64,000 bases of DNA from positions 11,501,368 to 11,565,367 of the forward strand of contig NC_062238.1 of the NCBI RefSeq assembly GCF_905475465.1. The letters are read 5' to 3'. Both the position numbers and the translations under genes were made by a program. This DNA is from Pieris napi (taxonomy: Eukaryota; Arthropoda; Insecta; Lepidoptera; Pieridae). Every line of letters starts with the position of its first letter. The first letter of the stretch is position 1. Below the pieces are notes generated by a model. The model saw nothing but the letters and a program-made list of their open reading frames with translations, ran no database searches and had not been told where the DNA came from. Positions 12,666 through 25,600 of this stretch are shown in pieces.

Positions 12666-13262
12666 CTAGTTAAAATTTGTGCGCCGTCTAGCTGTTCTCT
12701 GTTTATCAAATCTCATCTCCATTTCTTCCAATACTTTTGGTGTATAGCGCACAACTAGTTTTACAGACCCCACAGCTTGTTTCAGCAATTCCACAGCTTT
12801 TTCATGGTTTTCACCTTCCACTGATACCCCATTGACAGATAGCAATTGATCTCCTCTCTTAAGTCCGCCATGGCGATCGGCAACACCGCCTGGGATTATT
12901 CTAGAAATATAAATGGGTGAATTTTGCTCTTTCCCACCCATAACGTTGAACCCCAGACCTTCTTCGGTTTTTGGAAGTTCTACAACTCTTGGATGGGCAT
13001 GGCCTTCAGCTGCGGCAAACGCAGCCACTGTTGCCTTTGCTGTTGCTGAAGCACGGATATCAGCTGAACCTTGAATATCCACTGTTTCATAAACATGTTC
13101 ATACACTTCCCTCACAGCATTCAGAAAATCACTTTGAAGCACTTTTTGTAAAGCAGCTAGTTTAGTTGCAGGCACCTCTCCACTTTGTTGTAGCTTTTCT
13201 AGCAATTCTATAGCTCTTTTAATATCCCGAGCTAGGGTTAACTGTTCCCCTGTAGTCGACAT
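12666..13262 (-). CDS. lin-7: LIN-7/Veli L27-PDZ scaffold protein
   Basis: Cytoplasmic adaptor of the LIN-2/LIN-7/LIN-10 (CASK-Veli-Mint) complex that holds membrane receptors and channels at junctions and synapses. A single 198-codon frame gives the whole protein (human LIN7C is 197 aa). The L27 domain is at about residues 13-65 (RDIKRAIELLEKLQQSGEVP, REVYEHVYETVD). The PDZ domain is at about 93-175, with carboxylate-binding loop GLGF at 102-105 and the conserved SPIYISRIIPGGVADRHGG. The basic tail ends ARRRTNFN. No intron interrupts it. This could be ancestral intron loss or a retrocopy, but the intact frame and the promoter-like position opposite paxillin favour a working gene. Confidence 0.96.
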   Translation of the reverse strand: MSTTGEQLTLARDIKRAIELLEKLQQSGEVPATKLAALQKVLQSDFLNAVREVYEHVYETVDIQGSADIRASATAKATVAAFAAAEGHAHPRVVELPKTEEGLGFNVMGGKEQNSPIYISRIIPGGVADRHGGLKRGDQLLSVNGVSVEGENHEKAVELLKQAVGSVKLVVRYTPKVLEEMEMRFDKQRTARRRTNFN

Positions 13263-13674
13263 TTTATTTGTAGCGATAAGTTGTTGAAAATTAATGTATG
13301 AAATCCACCCAAGAAATATTGAATTTTTATAGAAAGTCGAAACTGCAGCAGCAGCTGACAGTAAATCGTAATCGATAAAATACTACTATCTTTATGACTT
13401 TGACAGCTAAGTTCACAAAGGAACTAAATATTTATCTTAAATGACAGTGTCAATAATTGTAGGTTGTTACTGTCACTGACGAATGTTTACTAATTTGTGG
13501 CGACTTGTCAAGTATTTGTAATAAAAAATAGTTTAAAAATTTTAGAGCACAAAATTTAATTTTGGTGTTTTCAAAATAAATTGTGATGGAAAGTGATATG
13601 GACTAGATTACGTGTAAACGTGGTTGTGAAGTGCGTCAAAAAAGTTATATTATATTGTGATAACAGCAGTAGTC
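13263..13674. promoter_or_regulatory. Shared head-to-head promoter of lin-7 and paxillin
   Basis: The lin-7 start (minus) and the first paxillin start (plus) are 412 bases apart with no repeat between them. The stretch must contain both 5' UTRs and both transcription starts, so a bidirectional promoter is likely. I see no TATA box that clearly serves either gene. Confidence 0.55.
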
Positions 13675-13687
13675 ATGGATGACCTAG
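13675..13687 (+). CDS. Pax: Paxillin first exon 1a (MDDL)
   Basis: Thirteen coding bases, ATGGATGACCTAG, then donor GTATGT. Joined to the exon at 42006 they give MDDLDALLADLQ, the N-terminus that vertebrate and fly paxillins share. This makes it the conserved start despite a 28-kb first intron. The Asp codon is split G|AT across the junction. Confidence 0.85.
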
Positions 13688-16600
13688 GTATGTAAATGTT
13701 TGTTATCACCATAACCTGCTGCAGAAATTCCTATGTTGTAAAGTACCTTACATTGCGTAAAAACTGTTTTCACAATATTACTAAGCCAGGCTTAGATGTC
13801 TAGCTACTAAAATTAATAATCTTAAGAATGAAGAATAAAATATGTCTCCAGTATATTACTGACATTGGAACATTTTCCTTAATATATTTAACCTTTTACC
13901 TTTTTCTTTATAGTCCAATATCACAGTCTAAAAAAACTTGTACCCAACATTTAAGTTGGGTACAAGTCAGTTCAGTGTTTTTTTAATGAAGGTATATATA
14001 TATTGTTAATTTTTGTTAAGTAACTGAAGAAATCCCTCTTATTCTAGATAATATATAAATATCCTATCACATACCCCATATAATTGTTATAAGAGTACAG
14101 GAAAGAAAATGTTTCCTAATTTATAAAATATTATATAAAATATAAACTTGTTATTGCTGTGTTTTAACTTAAGAATTCTTTGATCTCTTTATGGCAAATT
14201 GTATTCACACTATATGACAAGAGATAGATATTAACATGTAATGGGACTAATTAATTTTATGAATCAGGGTCTATAAAACTTTGCTTAACAAACTAACACA
14301 CACCTAGATAAAATTTAAAAATATGTCATGATTTTATTTTGGCCTATGCAACCTCAAAGAACACTATACTAAATTGATGACAGCACTTAGCTAATGTTGT
14401 GTAGCAAATAGAGAACTTGACAGGTATTATAAAGATTAATGTGCCACCTTGCCCCACCTTATAACTGTTATAATAGGATATTAAAGTTTGTGCAAAAATT
14501 GTGAATTGTGATTGCAATATTAAAATAGAATGTAATAAGTTTACTTATTTTAAAAGGTACTGTTGCTGTCGCTCTATGGCGTAGCTGTAATTTTAAAATA
14601 TTTTGTTAGTAAATCCAGCCTATATTACTCAGGGATAGTGTCCATTCCAATATAAAAATGGTCTGGTACTTTGAGTTTATTTTATTTGTAACAAAAATAC
14701 AAATCTTTCCGCTTGAAAATCTTTGTATAAATATTTTTTTAATATTTTGGAATAACAGATCTTATATTTTTATAGATTTTATACTATGTAACAGGTATAG
14801 TTAAAATTGAAGTACTTTTATATACTTAACAATGTTGTTTCATGATTTATACACAGTACATTCAACCACACACAATACATATGTATATGTACTGATTATC
14901 TTTATCACCACCAAAAGCCATACATATATCCAAAAAGATCTATATTTCTTTTTGACATTGTGATTTAATTAATTTCCATATTTTTTGAAATTACTACTGC
15001 TAATTATTTTAAAATTTGGCCATATAGTACTGAATAAACATAATTATCTTTAAACCCTTATTATAAAGTTTGTAAACAATTTAAATTGTGTCCACCATAT
15101 GGCCAGTGAATAGCTGCATTCCTCTTTCATTCCACTCCTTAATTAACTTAATTATCAATTGCTGAGTTGCATTGAACATATGGAACACACCTTTACATTT
15201 AAATTGATGATCCAGTCTTAATTATCTTTGTTAAAAATTATAAATTATTCTACAAAAAATTTAATATTTCTGTGTTTTATAGATATATTTGAAAAAAGAA
15301 CAGTAATTTTTTTCATATAATGAGATATTTGAAACTTTTGAAACTCGGTTGTCAATATGTCAACTGTCCATGATGGCTGAAAAGCACTTTACTAATACCT
15401 AGTTATAGAATTATTTTAATAAATTCAGGTTTATATTTAATGAGTTTGAGTAAACGACAATTTAAATGACAGATCACATAATCAAATTATATAAAACCAT
15501 AATACAAGGAGACATTTTTGAGAAATTCTGTTTAATTAGCAAAAAGAATCTATACCTTGAAAGTCAAATACAGTGTAAACTCCATGTAACGTCCCTCGAT
15601 TTAACGACTAAGTCCCTAAAGCGTCGAAATCACTCGGCTTTGGTTTGGTAGGTTATCTTCCATACACTGACACACTCTACATAGCATAACCCTCACCCTG
15701 AATAACGACAGTTAAATAATAAAAAGTACTTTTTAAGTTGCCAAAATTAGTTAAAACTGCGGAACTCTGTACATTCTTTTGTCGCTTTATTGTCCTATCC
15801 CGTAATAAACTCAACTTACTCAACTGTCGGCATCATACGACATACACATTTTTATGTAATTACTAACACTAGTCTGAAATTAAGTTTTTCTTCTTCTTAT
15901 ACGGATTTTTATTCTTTCTATTTAACGACAACTCTTTGTAACGTCGAAATATGCTCGGTCCCTTGAGTTTCGTTTTATAGAATTTTCACTGTATATATAC
16001 ATAATGTTTGTATCATTAATTTGTAAAGTCCTCACCCTCGGCGATTACATCATAGTCGCTGTTGAGCTAATGTGGGGACGTCATGGTACGTCAAGGGTAA
16101 TTTTCATGGCCCCCGTCAGTTTAACGCGTACAACCACCGCTAATGTACTATCCGGTATTTTTAACATATTTTTAATGTGTTTATAATCAGAAAATTTTAA
16201 AAAGTATAAGTTCAATTAGATTTACCTTAATCTAACTCTAAATGTATATTTAAAGAACGTATTTGTGATTAATTTTCACTTATAATACCACAAGAGCTTC
16301 AAAATTATCGGATATTTCCCGATAGGTTCGTTGCAAACAAATATAGTCGTCGAATGGTGCAATTCTATTGGCCGATATTTGGGTCGGAAAAATAATCAAC
16401 ACAATATTTTTTACATGAGTTCCGAAACGGTTCCAACATCCGTGCATAACAATAATATAATTAGCATACGTGTTTTGTTGGCGCAAATTCAATGTTTACT
16501 ATCACAAAACGTAAAGTCTGTGACACGATTGGTGATTGGTAGGTGATGATATCATCCACAAATGTTTTTAATAATAGGGGTAGCTCTAAGTAGTAATCTA

Positions 16601-19600
16601 TACTATCTATACTAATATAAGAGGAAAGATTTGTATGTTTGTAACGAATTGGCTCAAAAAGTACTTTTACCATACCATTTGAATGATACATTTAGAATAT
16701 AAAAATGTTCCACAATATTAAAGAACATCAATATCTACAAAAAAGGTCATAAACACAATGATGTGTCTAATTCTGTTATAATATATACTATCGATTTAAC
16801 ATAAGATACATAATAATAATAATAATAAATAATAAATTTGAATTTGAATTAGCCTGCTGTTCGTTTCAGTTCGTCCTCCCATCTCTTGCGTGGTCGACCT
16901 CTTCTTCGTTTTCCGTCTCTAGGGTACCATTCCGTCACAATTTTGCTCCATTTTTCATGAGAGCTCCGTAGCATATGACCCGTCCATCTACATTTCATTT
17001 GGTCAATCTTAGTGAGAATGTCTGTCACACCTGTTCTAGCTCTTATGTCTGAGACACATAAGATACATAGTGTGTAAAAATTAAATAATAAATGTTTATA
17101 TATTATAATTCTACTGTACGTGTGTATGTCACTGAACGCCACTTAAACGGACATAGGTCCAACCGTTTAAGATATATTAAGATAAGTATTTCATTCAAAT
17201 AGTTGCATGAAATATTTGTATGCGTTTTGGTGGCGCCTTGGTTGGGTTAGATTCACAAATCAGCCCGGCAGATGGGTCTGCAGTAGGTATCGGGGTTATT
17301 TATTTATACAGAAAATATTATGCGACCTGGTAAAATCGGTATATGTATAATGTATATTTATAAATTTTCTTTGCATATTTTCGTAATCAGCTCACACTGC
17401 TAAACGCCTGGACAGCTTTCGATGAATGTTTTTGCGTGTTCAAGAGGAGTCGAGAATGATTTACATTATTAAGTATTGTTTTTTATCTAAGACGTATATG
17501 TACAGGACGTCAGTCGGATCCGCTAGTACTATTATAAATTTCAATTTGTTGTTTGTTTTGTTTGACAATTTTTGGTTTATCTCGATCGCCGCGTCCATTT
17601 ACTATTGGAATTTATTATAATAGATTTTATCCCACATGTTTATGTGTATTAGATATTTAATTAATGGCGCTGTAAGGAAAATTCAGGTCAAGTGGACAGC
17701 CTTGTAAGATTGCTAGATTGTAATAAAGCGTCTTAAATGGCATAGAAATTGCCATTGCAAGTTTAATCTTGGTTTGGAAAGGGATATTCATTTTAACAAA
17801 CGAAATCTCTCATTCATTGAGCGTAGCAAAACATAACAGCTAATTAAGATTGATTGATTTGAAATGAAAACTTGATTTGAAAACTGGCAGTAGGTAAATG
17901 TAAAATTAGAAGCATTTAATGTATATTTTTTATTGACGTTCATAAGTGTACATTGTGTTACCTATATGAATAAATGATTTTTGAATTAAATGTACTTTTA
18001 ACTAATTAAACATTTGACGATTGGAGTAGATTTTGCTCTCTAGGCTTTGCTAGTCGCCACTCTTAATTTGTAATATTTTTTGATTATTTATATAAACAAA
18101 ACACAACAAACGGGCAGGAGGCTCATCTGATGTTAAGTGTTAGTCCGTCCATGGACACTCACATTACCAGAACGCTCGAAAGTGCGTTGCCGGACTTTGA
18201 TAAATAATATTTACACGAACCATATCTAGTTACTTCTATGGCTTTCTTAAAATGGTTCTTAGGATGAGATGCTATTGACGCGAACTCTGATTCCCATATG
18301 TCAAAATCTGTTATACTTTTGACGTTTGGTAGTCAGACTTCTGTTTCTTGTTTCTGAATGTTACTCTTAGTATTGTTATAATAGCTTAATGTCAATGTCA
18401 AGAGTAGACAAGTTGTATTATATAAGTGGGATCTAGCGCCGAGACCGACGCCGGCGCAAATATTGACTTCCTTATTAGAACTCACGTCAACAGGAACAAT
18501 AGTTTTGATGCGTAAAACGGATAGTTATCTCAAGTGTAAATTACCTTTATTTAGCACTATAAAGTTGCCGGAAAGCTTCTAAACGGAAAATACCTTTTCT
18601 TTGATTATTTCCCCCAAGTTTTGTTAGCTCTTAGAGGCCGTTCAAGTATTACATAAGCATTATGGGGGGGGGGGGGTTCTGATTTTCTTATTTGGTGATT
18701 ACGTCAACAGTAACTATTTACTTTTTTCCACATATTACCCACACATTGTCTATGCTGTAATGCATTTTCGAGGATTCATACAAAAATTACTACGTTTATG
18801 TACTATTATTTTTGAGAGCTTTGCTTACAAGAGGATGGGGAGGGGGGGATAAATAGCAGTAAATCTGCTAGGGAAGGATACCTAGAACTAAAAGAACCTG
18901 TTTATTATACAGTCTTCCTAAAGTATACAGCCCTTAATAACATTATATAGAAATGCGTCGGCGATCCAATATGGCACTTCCTATGGGACTTTGAGGACAT
19001 TGTATGCACGCACTTGCCTATAACATATTATGTTGATTAACTTCCGTTTGAACGACATTTTGCTGGCATTATTTTCTATTTCTCTTGTCAAGGTAATACT
19101 GATTAGAATAGGGAAATTGTTTGGAAATTACCGGTTAATTTGAACTTGAACTAAACATGCGGAATTAATTCTTGCAGAATCAAAAAAAATCCAGCTGTTT
19201 ACGTCACTTTTACAAATTTTAGCAGGCCGTAATATTTAAATATAGATAAGGAATGCCAGATATTTAAAAAATGCAAACATTTTGTTCTTAGTAACATCAA
19301 AGCGTTTAAAAGCCCTTTATAAATTCATCTGAGATCGAAGATAGTTCGGTTACAAGGTATTTAATCACGTTTCTTAGTCGTATATTTTAATCTGCCTCTT
19401 GTCACATCTAAGTACGTATTACCAGATTGAGGATACGTTAAGGGCATGCATTTGTGTCTAATTAAGATCGAGTAGTGACGATAAACAGAGTTTTCTTTTC
19501 TGTATGGTTTATTGATGCCAAAGAGATTTAAGTAGCGTAGCGAAATTTGTTGTACAAAATGTTTCATCCCATACTAATACTTTATACAATTAATTACCAG

Positions 19601-22600
19601 TAAATTTTTATATTACAGATTTATAGGTAGATAAGCATACAAATCCTTCCTCTATCTAATATTACATTTATATATTTTACTAGCAGCTAACTAAGAACCT
19701 ATTAAAAAACTACTTGTTAGCTTATCAACTATTTTTTCTTCTATTTAGCAAAACATTACTAGTAGAAAAATTGGAAGTGTTTCTACTGTATTTTTATTAT
19801 TGTTACTTTTTATTTTTCTGTAATATTTATCATGTATTTTAGAAAACATAGCTTTTTTTTTATAGAACAGGGGGCAAATGGGCAGGAAGCTTACCTGATG
19901 TTAAGTGATACCGCCGCCCATGGACACTCTCAATGCCAGAGGGCTCGCGAGTGTGTTGCCGGCCTTTCCAGAATTCGTACGCTCTTTTCTTGAAGGACCC
20001 TAAGTCGAATTGATTCGGAAATACGTCAGTGGGCAGCTGGTAAGTTGGTAACATATACTGTAAATATAGCATTATATATTTCTCTATTCTCTATGGTATA
20101 TGTGAATGCAAACGTTTTGAAAATTAGCTATTTAAAAACACACAAGTCACGTAAGTGAAATTGTTTACTGCCATAGAACACGATATACGGCCAGTTTCGT
20201 TTTTCACCGAATCTTATTACATCCGGCCTAGTCGATGCGATATCCGCTCGTCACTCTCACTCTATCACATTTCTCCGCTCTGCGACGCTCATTAGTTAGA
20301 AATACTCTTTGATGTCCTATTAACTGTTAAAGTTAATTGAAAACAATTAAATTATACAAATAGTTGTTTAAAATTTATGAATGGTAGCATCAAGTTTCTG
20401 GTCAGTGTAGGCAAGTGGTTAGTGTAACTTAAGGCCGATTTACATTATCTTAGTGTTTAGGAGAGTGCTTTAGTACAACTTGAAAGGCAAGTTCTTTAGC
20501 GTAGCGTTTACTAAAGCAAGTAGCGTTTACATGTTTCAACTAAAGTACTATCCTAAAGCACTCTCCTAAACACTAATGATAATGTAAATCGGCCTTTATA
20601 TCAGATCCAGCCGGTGTGGCTGGAGTGGCGTGCGCTCGCGCCCGTAGCCTCGCTCAACGATATGTTGATGATGTTTTAGTTGCCACTGCGACGCGTTGAC
20701 GAATACTCTGCTCGCTGGCGAACGACCTCGTCCTTTTGACATTGTGTTATCTTATCATCTGTTATCAGTTATCAGCGATTACGATTTGGTGGTGACCATT
20801 CGGTACAGTGTATCAGCTGATTTGTATTTACATAAATTGTGTTAGCTGGATTTAATTTACATGTGTAGGCTGTGATTATGGAGCGTTAGTGTAGTGTAGT
20901 ACAAGTGGGTGTTAGAATTTTCGAAAAGCGTTCTCGATTGGCCCAACATGGATAGGACGATGTATGGCAAGGTGCTGCCAGGCACTTATTACCCGTTCCG
21001 CTGCGCGATGAAGGAGAACGGAATATCGCCGGGCTGTGAGTATTATTCAATTAATTAACTTCATTATTATATTATTCAATTATATTATGCTCATTACAAA
21101 CATTTTGTAAAACAAACAAAATGCCGATTAAAAAGAGTAGCGGAGAGTTTATTGCCAGTTCTTCTCTCCCATTCTACGCCCTTGATTTGAGAACTGGCAG
21201 TAAATGGAAAATTAGAAGCATTAATATGTATTTCTTTACTGACAAGTCATAAGTGTACATTATGTTACATATGTGATTAAATGTTTTTTTTTTAATTAAT
21301 CGATATGTATCTTTCGTGTGTTTGTTTACTAATATGTGATGGTACGTGTTTTTGTTACCAATGAAGGTACGGTACTCAATAAATGTACCGGATATAAAAT
21401 ATGTTTATAAGGTGTACCAACGGTTACTATGTTGAATGATAGTGGCTTTTTGATGTCGGAATAGAATGTAATTTGTTACGTTTCCTATGGTGGTCGTTGC
21501 CAACTATTAATTTTAGATGTTTTTATTCTTCTATTCTCAGGTTCGTGAGCTTTTATTAATGAAACAGTTGTTATTTGTTTTTATTATAAAGCGATAAATA
21601 GTGTTTAATTTATTTATTTCTTAAAGTTTTTTTTAACATTACAATTATGGTAATGTTTACCTGTTAAATGTTTTAAAAAAAGTAAACATAATAATACAGT
21701 AGAAATATTACACTTCCAATTTTACGAGTAAATTTTGCAAATTTTAAGCAAAATTGTAAAATAACGGAGCAAGTGGTTTTTTAATAGGTTCTTAGCTGAA
21801 AGTAAAATATATAAATGTAACAAGTATTATATAGATGAAACATTTGTATGCTTGTAACGAATAAACACAAAAACTAATCGAAAGATTTCATAAAATCTTT
21901 ACGTGAAAAAAGCTATATTTATTAACCAAAATATTACAAAGTGTCCAATGGTAGGTAATAATAATTTGTTTAAAATAAATACGTGGTAATATTAAAACTC
22001 ACATAATTCAAATCAAGTTTTCTAAATATATGTTGAGCTGCCTCCGCGAACTTGGTTTCGCTTTAATATGATTTTTTACTTAGTCTACCTTTTTAGTAGG
22101 TATATGTCAACATAGTGAACATTTTGCTATGCTACCCCATGTTTGCTTGTCCGGAATAAAAGCTAAGTACTAATGAAAAATAAATCAGTGGCGCTACAAC
22201 CTGTTTAGGTCTGGGCCTCAGAATTCTGAAGATTTCTGAAATACGCGATCAGCCCCCAGTGCCTGACACACGCCGTCGACTTTTTGGGTCTAAGACATGT
22301 TAGTTTCCTCACGATGTTTTCCTTCACCGTTCAAACGAATGTTAAATGCGCACATAGAAAGAAAGTCCATTGGTGCTCAGCCGGGGATCGAACTTACGAC
22401 CTCAGGGATGAGAGTCGCACGCTGAAGCCACTAGGCCAACACTGATCTAATGAATAAAACTACATAATTTTTTTTTAATTTTGTCTCCATAAAAACCTTC
22501 CTCAGAGTTTAACGAATAAATAAAAAAAATGTCGAATTGTTCCAGCCGTCTTCGATTTTTCGCTTGGCAACGCATTTTCCGATTCAATTTTATTTATCAG

Positions 22601-25600
22601 CGATAATTAATGATAATAACGCTGAAAGCATCATTGTCTGAAAATGTTAAATCGTTTTGGGTCACGTTAATTTGGCTTCATTAACGCTAAATTTCTTTTT
22701 TATGACGACTATTCTGAGAAGGTTCTGTGGGATTTTACGAGTTTTATTTTTGTGGGGATTTAACGATGAAACATCGTTTGTGACTGCAAATAAACTTTAT
22801 CAGTATTTTTTTATTCAAATGTTGGCATCTTTGCGGTCGTATGAAACGCATACTTAATAATATATCAGAAAAAATTTTTTTTTCCCAATTTTGCATCTAG
22901 ACAATATTCAACACTATAGAGAAGTTCCTTGTTAGTTCTTACCATGGTTACCATTAGTTAGTAAAAAAGTCTCGTAACTATCGTAACAGGTACTACATGT
23001 TTTATTAGGCCGTAGGTGTCTTCAGTTTCAACAATGTCATTGTAAACAAATAACTTGTGAATGATACGTCTGTCAGATTTATAAAATAAAAAGCCTTTAA
23101 TGCTGTTTCACTTACATGCTATATATAAAGTAAATGTGCCTAAAAATAATATAATATTTATTTATTTACAGCTTGTCCTAACGCCTCCTCTAATTTTTTC
23201 TAATCTTGGCGTTCATATTTCTAGTTTTAATTTTGAGAGTGGAACTCCATGCCCCCTTTCATCTTCCCTAGATTATAATATGGGTTCATTTAAGAGGCGG
23301 TTCAACAAGCATCTTTCGGTCAGGCGTGCCCTCCCATAGGCCACATCTTACTTAACATCAGGTTGGATTGTTGCTAAACCTGTCCAGTTCTCTATAAAAG
23401 AAAAAAAAAAAGATTTTAATAATAAACTCTAATGACCAGCTTATGCTATTGATGGTCCATGGTCTTTTACTACTAAGCTAGAGTTTTGAAGAGCAGTGTA
23501 GGTCTAGTGGTTTCAGTGAGCGATTCTCATATCTGAGGTGGTAATTTGTGAGTGTGCACGGACTATTTGTCTATGTGCGCATTTGGCACTAGCTCGTACG
23601 GTGCAGGAAAACATAGTGAGAAAACCGGCATATCTAATCAACGGCATGAGGTAGATACAGAAGGCTGATCAACTACTTGCCTATTAGAAATTACAAATGA
23701 TTACGAAACAGAGACAGAAATCTGAGGGCCAGACCTAAAAGTTTGTAGCGCCACTGGTGCTTTTAGAACTTTTTGATAATCTGTATTTCAATACAAAACT
23801 TAATGCTGAAAGTCCATGCAACCCAAGACAAAATCAAGTTATTATATAACATTAAAGTATCAAAAACTTAATTACTCACCTTCTGAAGTTACATCTGTCG
23901 CTCACGAGGTTACAAATGTGACTCAATGTGTAATTCAAGGATTGTCACCATATGTTCCTTTTGTGCGGTTTTGTACTTCTGCGAATACGTATTATTTAGG
24001 CTTTTTGTGGTATTAAATACTTATTGTTAATTGTCTGAGTACTAGGTATATTTATTTAAAGTTCACCACATCATATTATATAATGCTATATCTACAGTAT
24101 ATGTTACAGGCTATCTTTATTAAAACATCAGATAGACACTAAATGTTTTTTTTTTAAATTGATCAGGCCACTACCGAATATTTCAAGCTCATATTACGAT
24201 ATATCGTATCCGTACGTCGTTTGTCGTACTCGGTTGAACTTAGACCTGTCACAATAATCTGTCAATAGGTTAATTGTCAGTACATTAAGAAATTAAAATG
24301 CCTTAATTTTGCATTCAATGTTAGGTAGACTAATTAGCTAATACATATTATTCGTTGTATTACTTTAGTTAACAAATTACATTGGTTACCGGACCTTTTT
24401 ACTGTCCGTTGAGTAAACTGACAAAAGTTCTATTATTTGATAGTTAGTTAATTTTTTTAATTATGTAACTTGGGTATGCCTTCTTATTTCTTATGTTTGT
24501 TTTTTATTTCGTGTGTAAAAAATTTTAATTGTTTATGCATTCTTGTCGGTTTAGAGTCACATGTTAGGACAGGATTGTATTATTTTTACATAAAATAAAA
24601 AAATACATCGTCCAGGACGTTACTTTGATAATATATTAATTTAAGTTATTGTCACCAGTTCAGATAATCGCACGCCAGAGGCCAAACCAATAAAGTTGAC
24701 GTTATTTTGTTAAAGGAAACCAGTTTTCATTGAGCTGTTACGAGAATAAACTTGACTCAATTTCATTAGCTGACCTTTGCGAGGTCACAGATGACATAAT
24801 GTACATAATTGTGTGTATTGTAAATGTTTACATACACAATGGTGGTGCATATGCGGAATCGTGAACCCCGAAACTTGGATAGGGACTGCTTTATCACAAA
24901 ATTTTTATTTGGAAGCTAAATTATATACATTTATATTTATAATAATCTCTATATATATATATAAAATTCCCGTGTGACTATGTTCGTTCCCATACGAAAC
25001 GGCTCGAGATGAGTAAAGTCTGAGAATCGGCTATCTTTATGTCAAACTCCTAAGTGATAAGGGGTGTCCACCCCAAATTAATTTTTTTATTTTTAGAAAA
25101 AAAAAATGTTTTTATTTTTTTATGATACAGCATACAAAAATACATACAACCCCTAATTTTCACCCCTCTGCGATTAAACCCTATTTTTTATTAATGTAGA
25201 TAGTTATTTTTATTGAACTAAAACAATGTTTCTTAGAAATAATATAGATGGCAAAACAACGTTTGTTGGGTCAGCTAGTAACTTTTTAATAATATCTTTG
25301 CAGAGTTTCGGAATATAAAGGCTGTAGATAATATAGAATCTAATTTTGTGGCCATTTTTAAAATGTTACTCCCCTTTTTTAAGTTCCCGTATCATTTTCA
25401 CACGTGAATATATCCTTTTTATAACATTTCCTAAGTATTTGATTGTCATTTCAACGTGTATTATGTTTGAGAGCATAGTTATATAGTATAGTTGTATATC
25501 CTCACATACGTGTAAATTGACATTAATTTTATGCTATTTATTCGGTATTGTACATGAGCTGACATCATTTTATATTACTGTGTCGTGTGTAGGAATGAAT

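Larger units (their letters stand above)
13688..18100. other. Start of paxillin intron 1; mostly unremarkable
   Basis: AT-rich intronic DNA. It holds a strong hairpin at 13936-13967, a decayed RTE-like LINE end at 16855-17060 and a LINE 3' end near 17873-17990. The stretch 14000-16600 shows no gene or repeat that I can support. Short frames near 15466 and 16004 have no protein-like features. Confidence 0.5.

Noticed and set aside
12971..13165. 64-codon plus-strand frame rich in Leu
   Set aside because: It is the antisense shadow of the lin-7 coding frame.
15466..16186. Two 60-codon plus-strand frames in paxillin intron 1
   Set aside because: Ordinary AT-rich codon content, no splice-consistent borders and no recognisable motif.
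16811..16840. (ATA)n tract as a functional repeat
   Set aside because: Simple microsatellite beside a LINE end, most likely its 3' tail.
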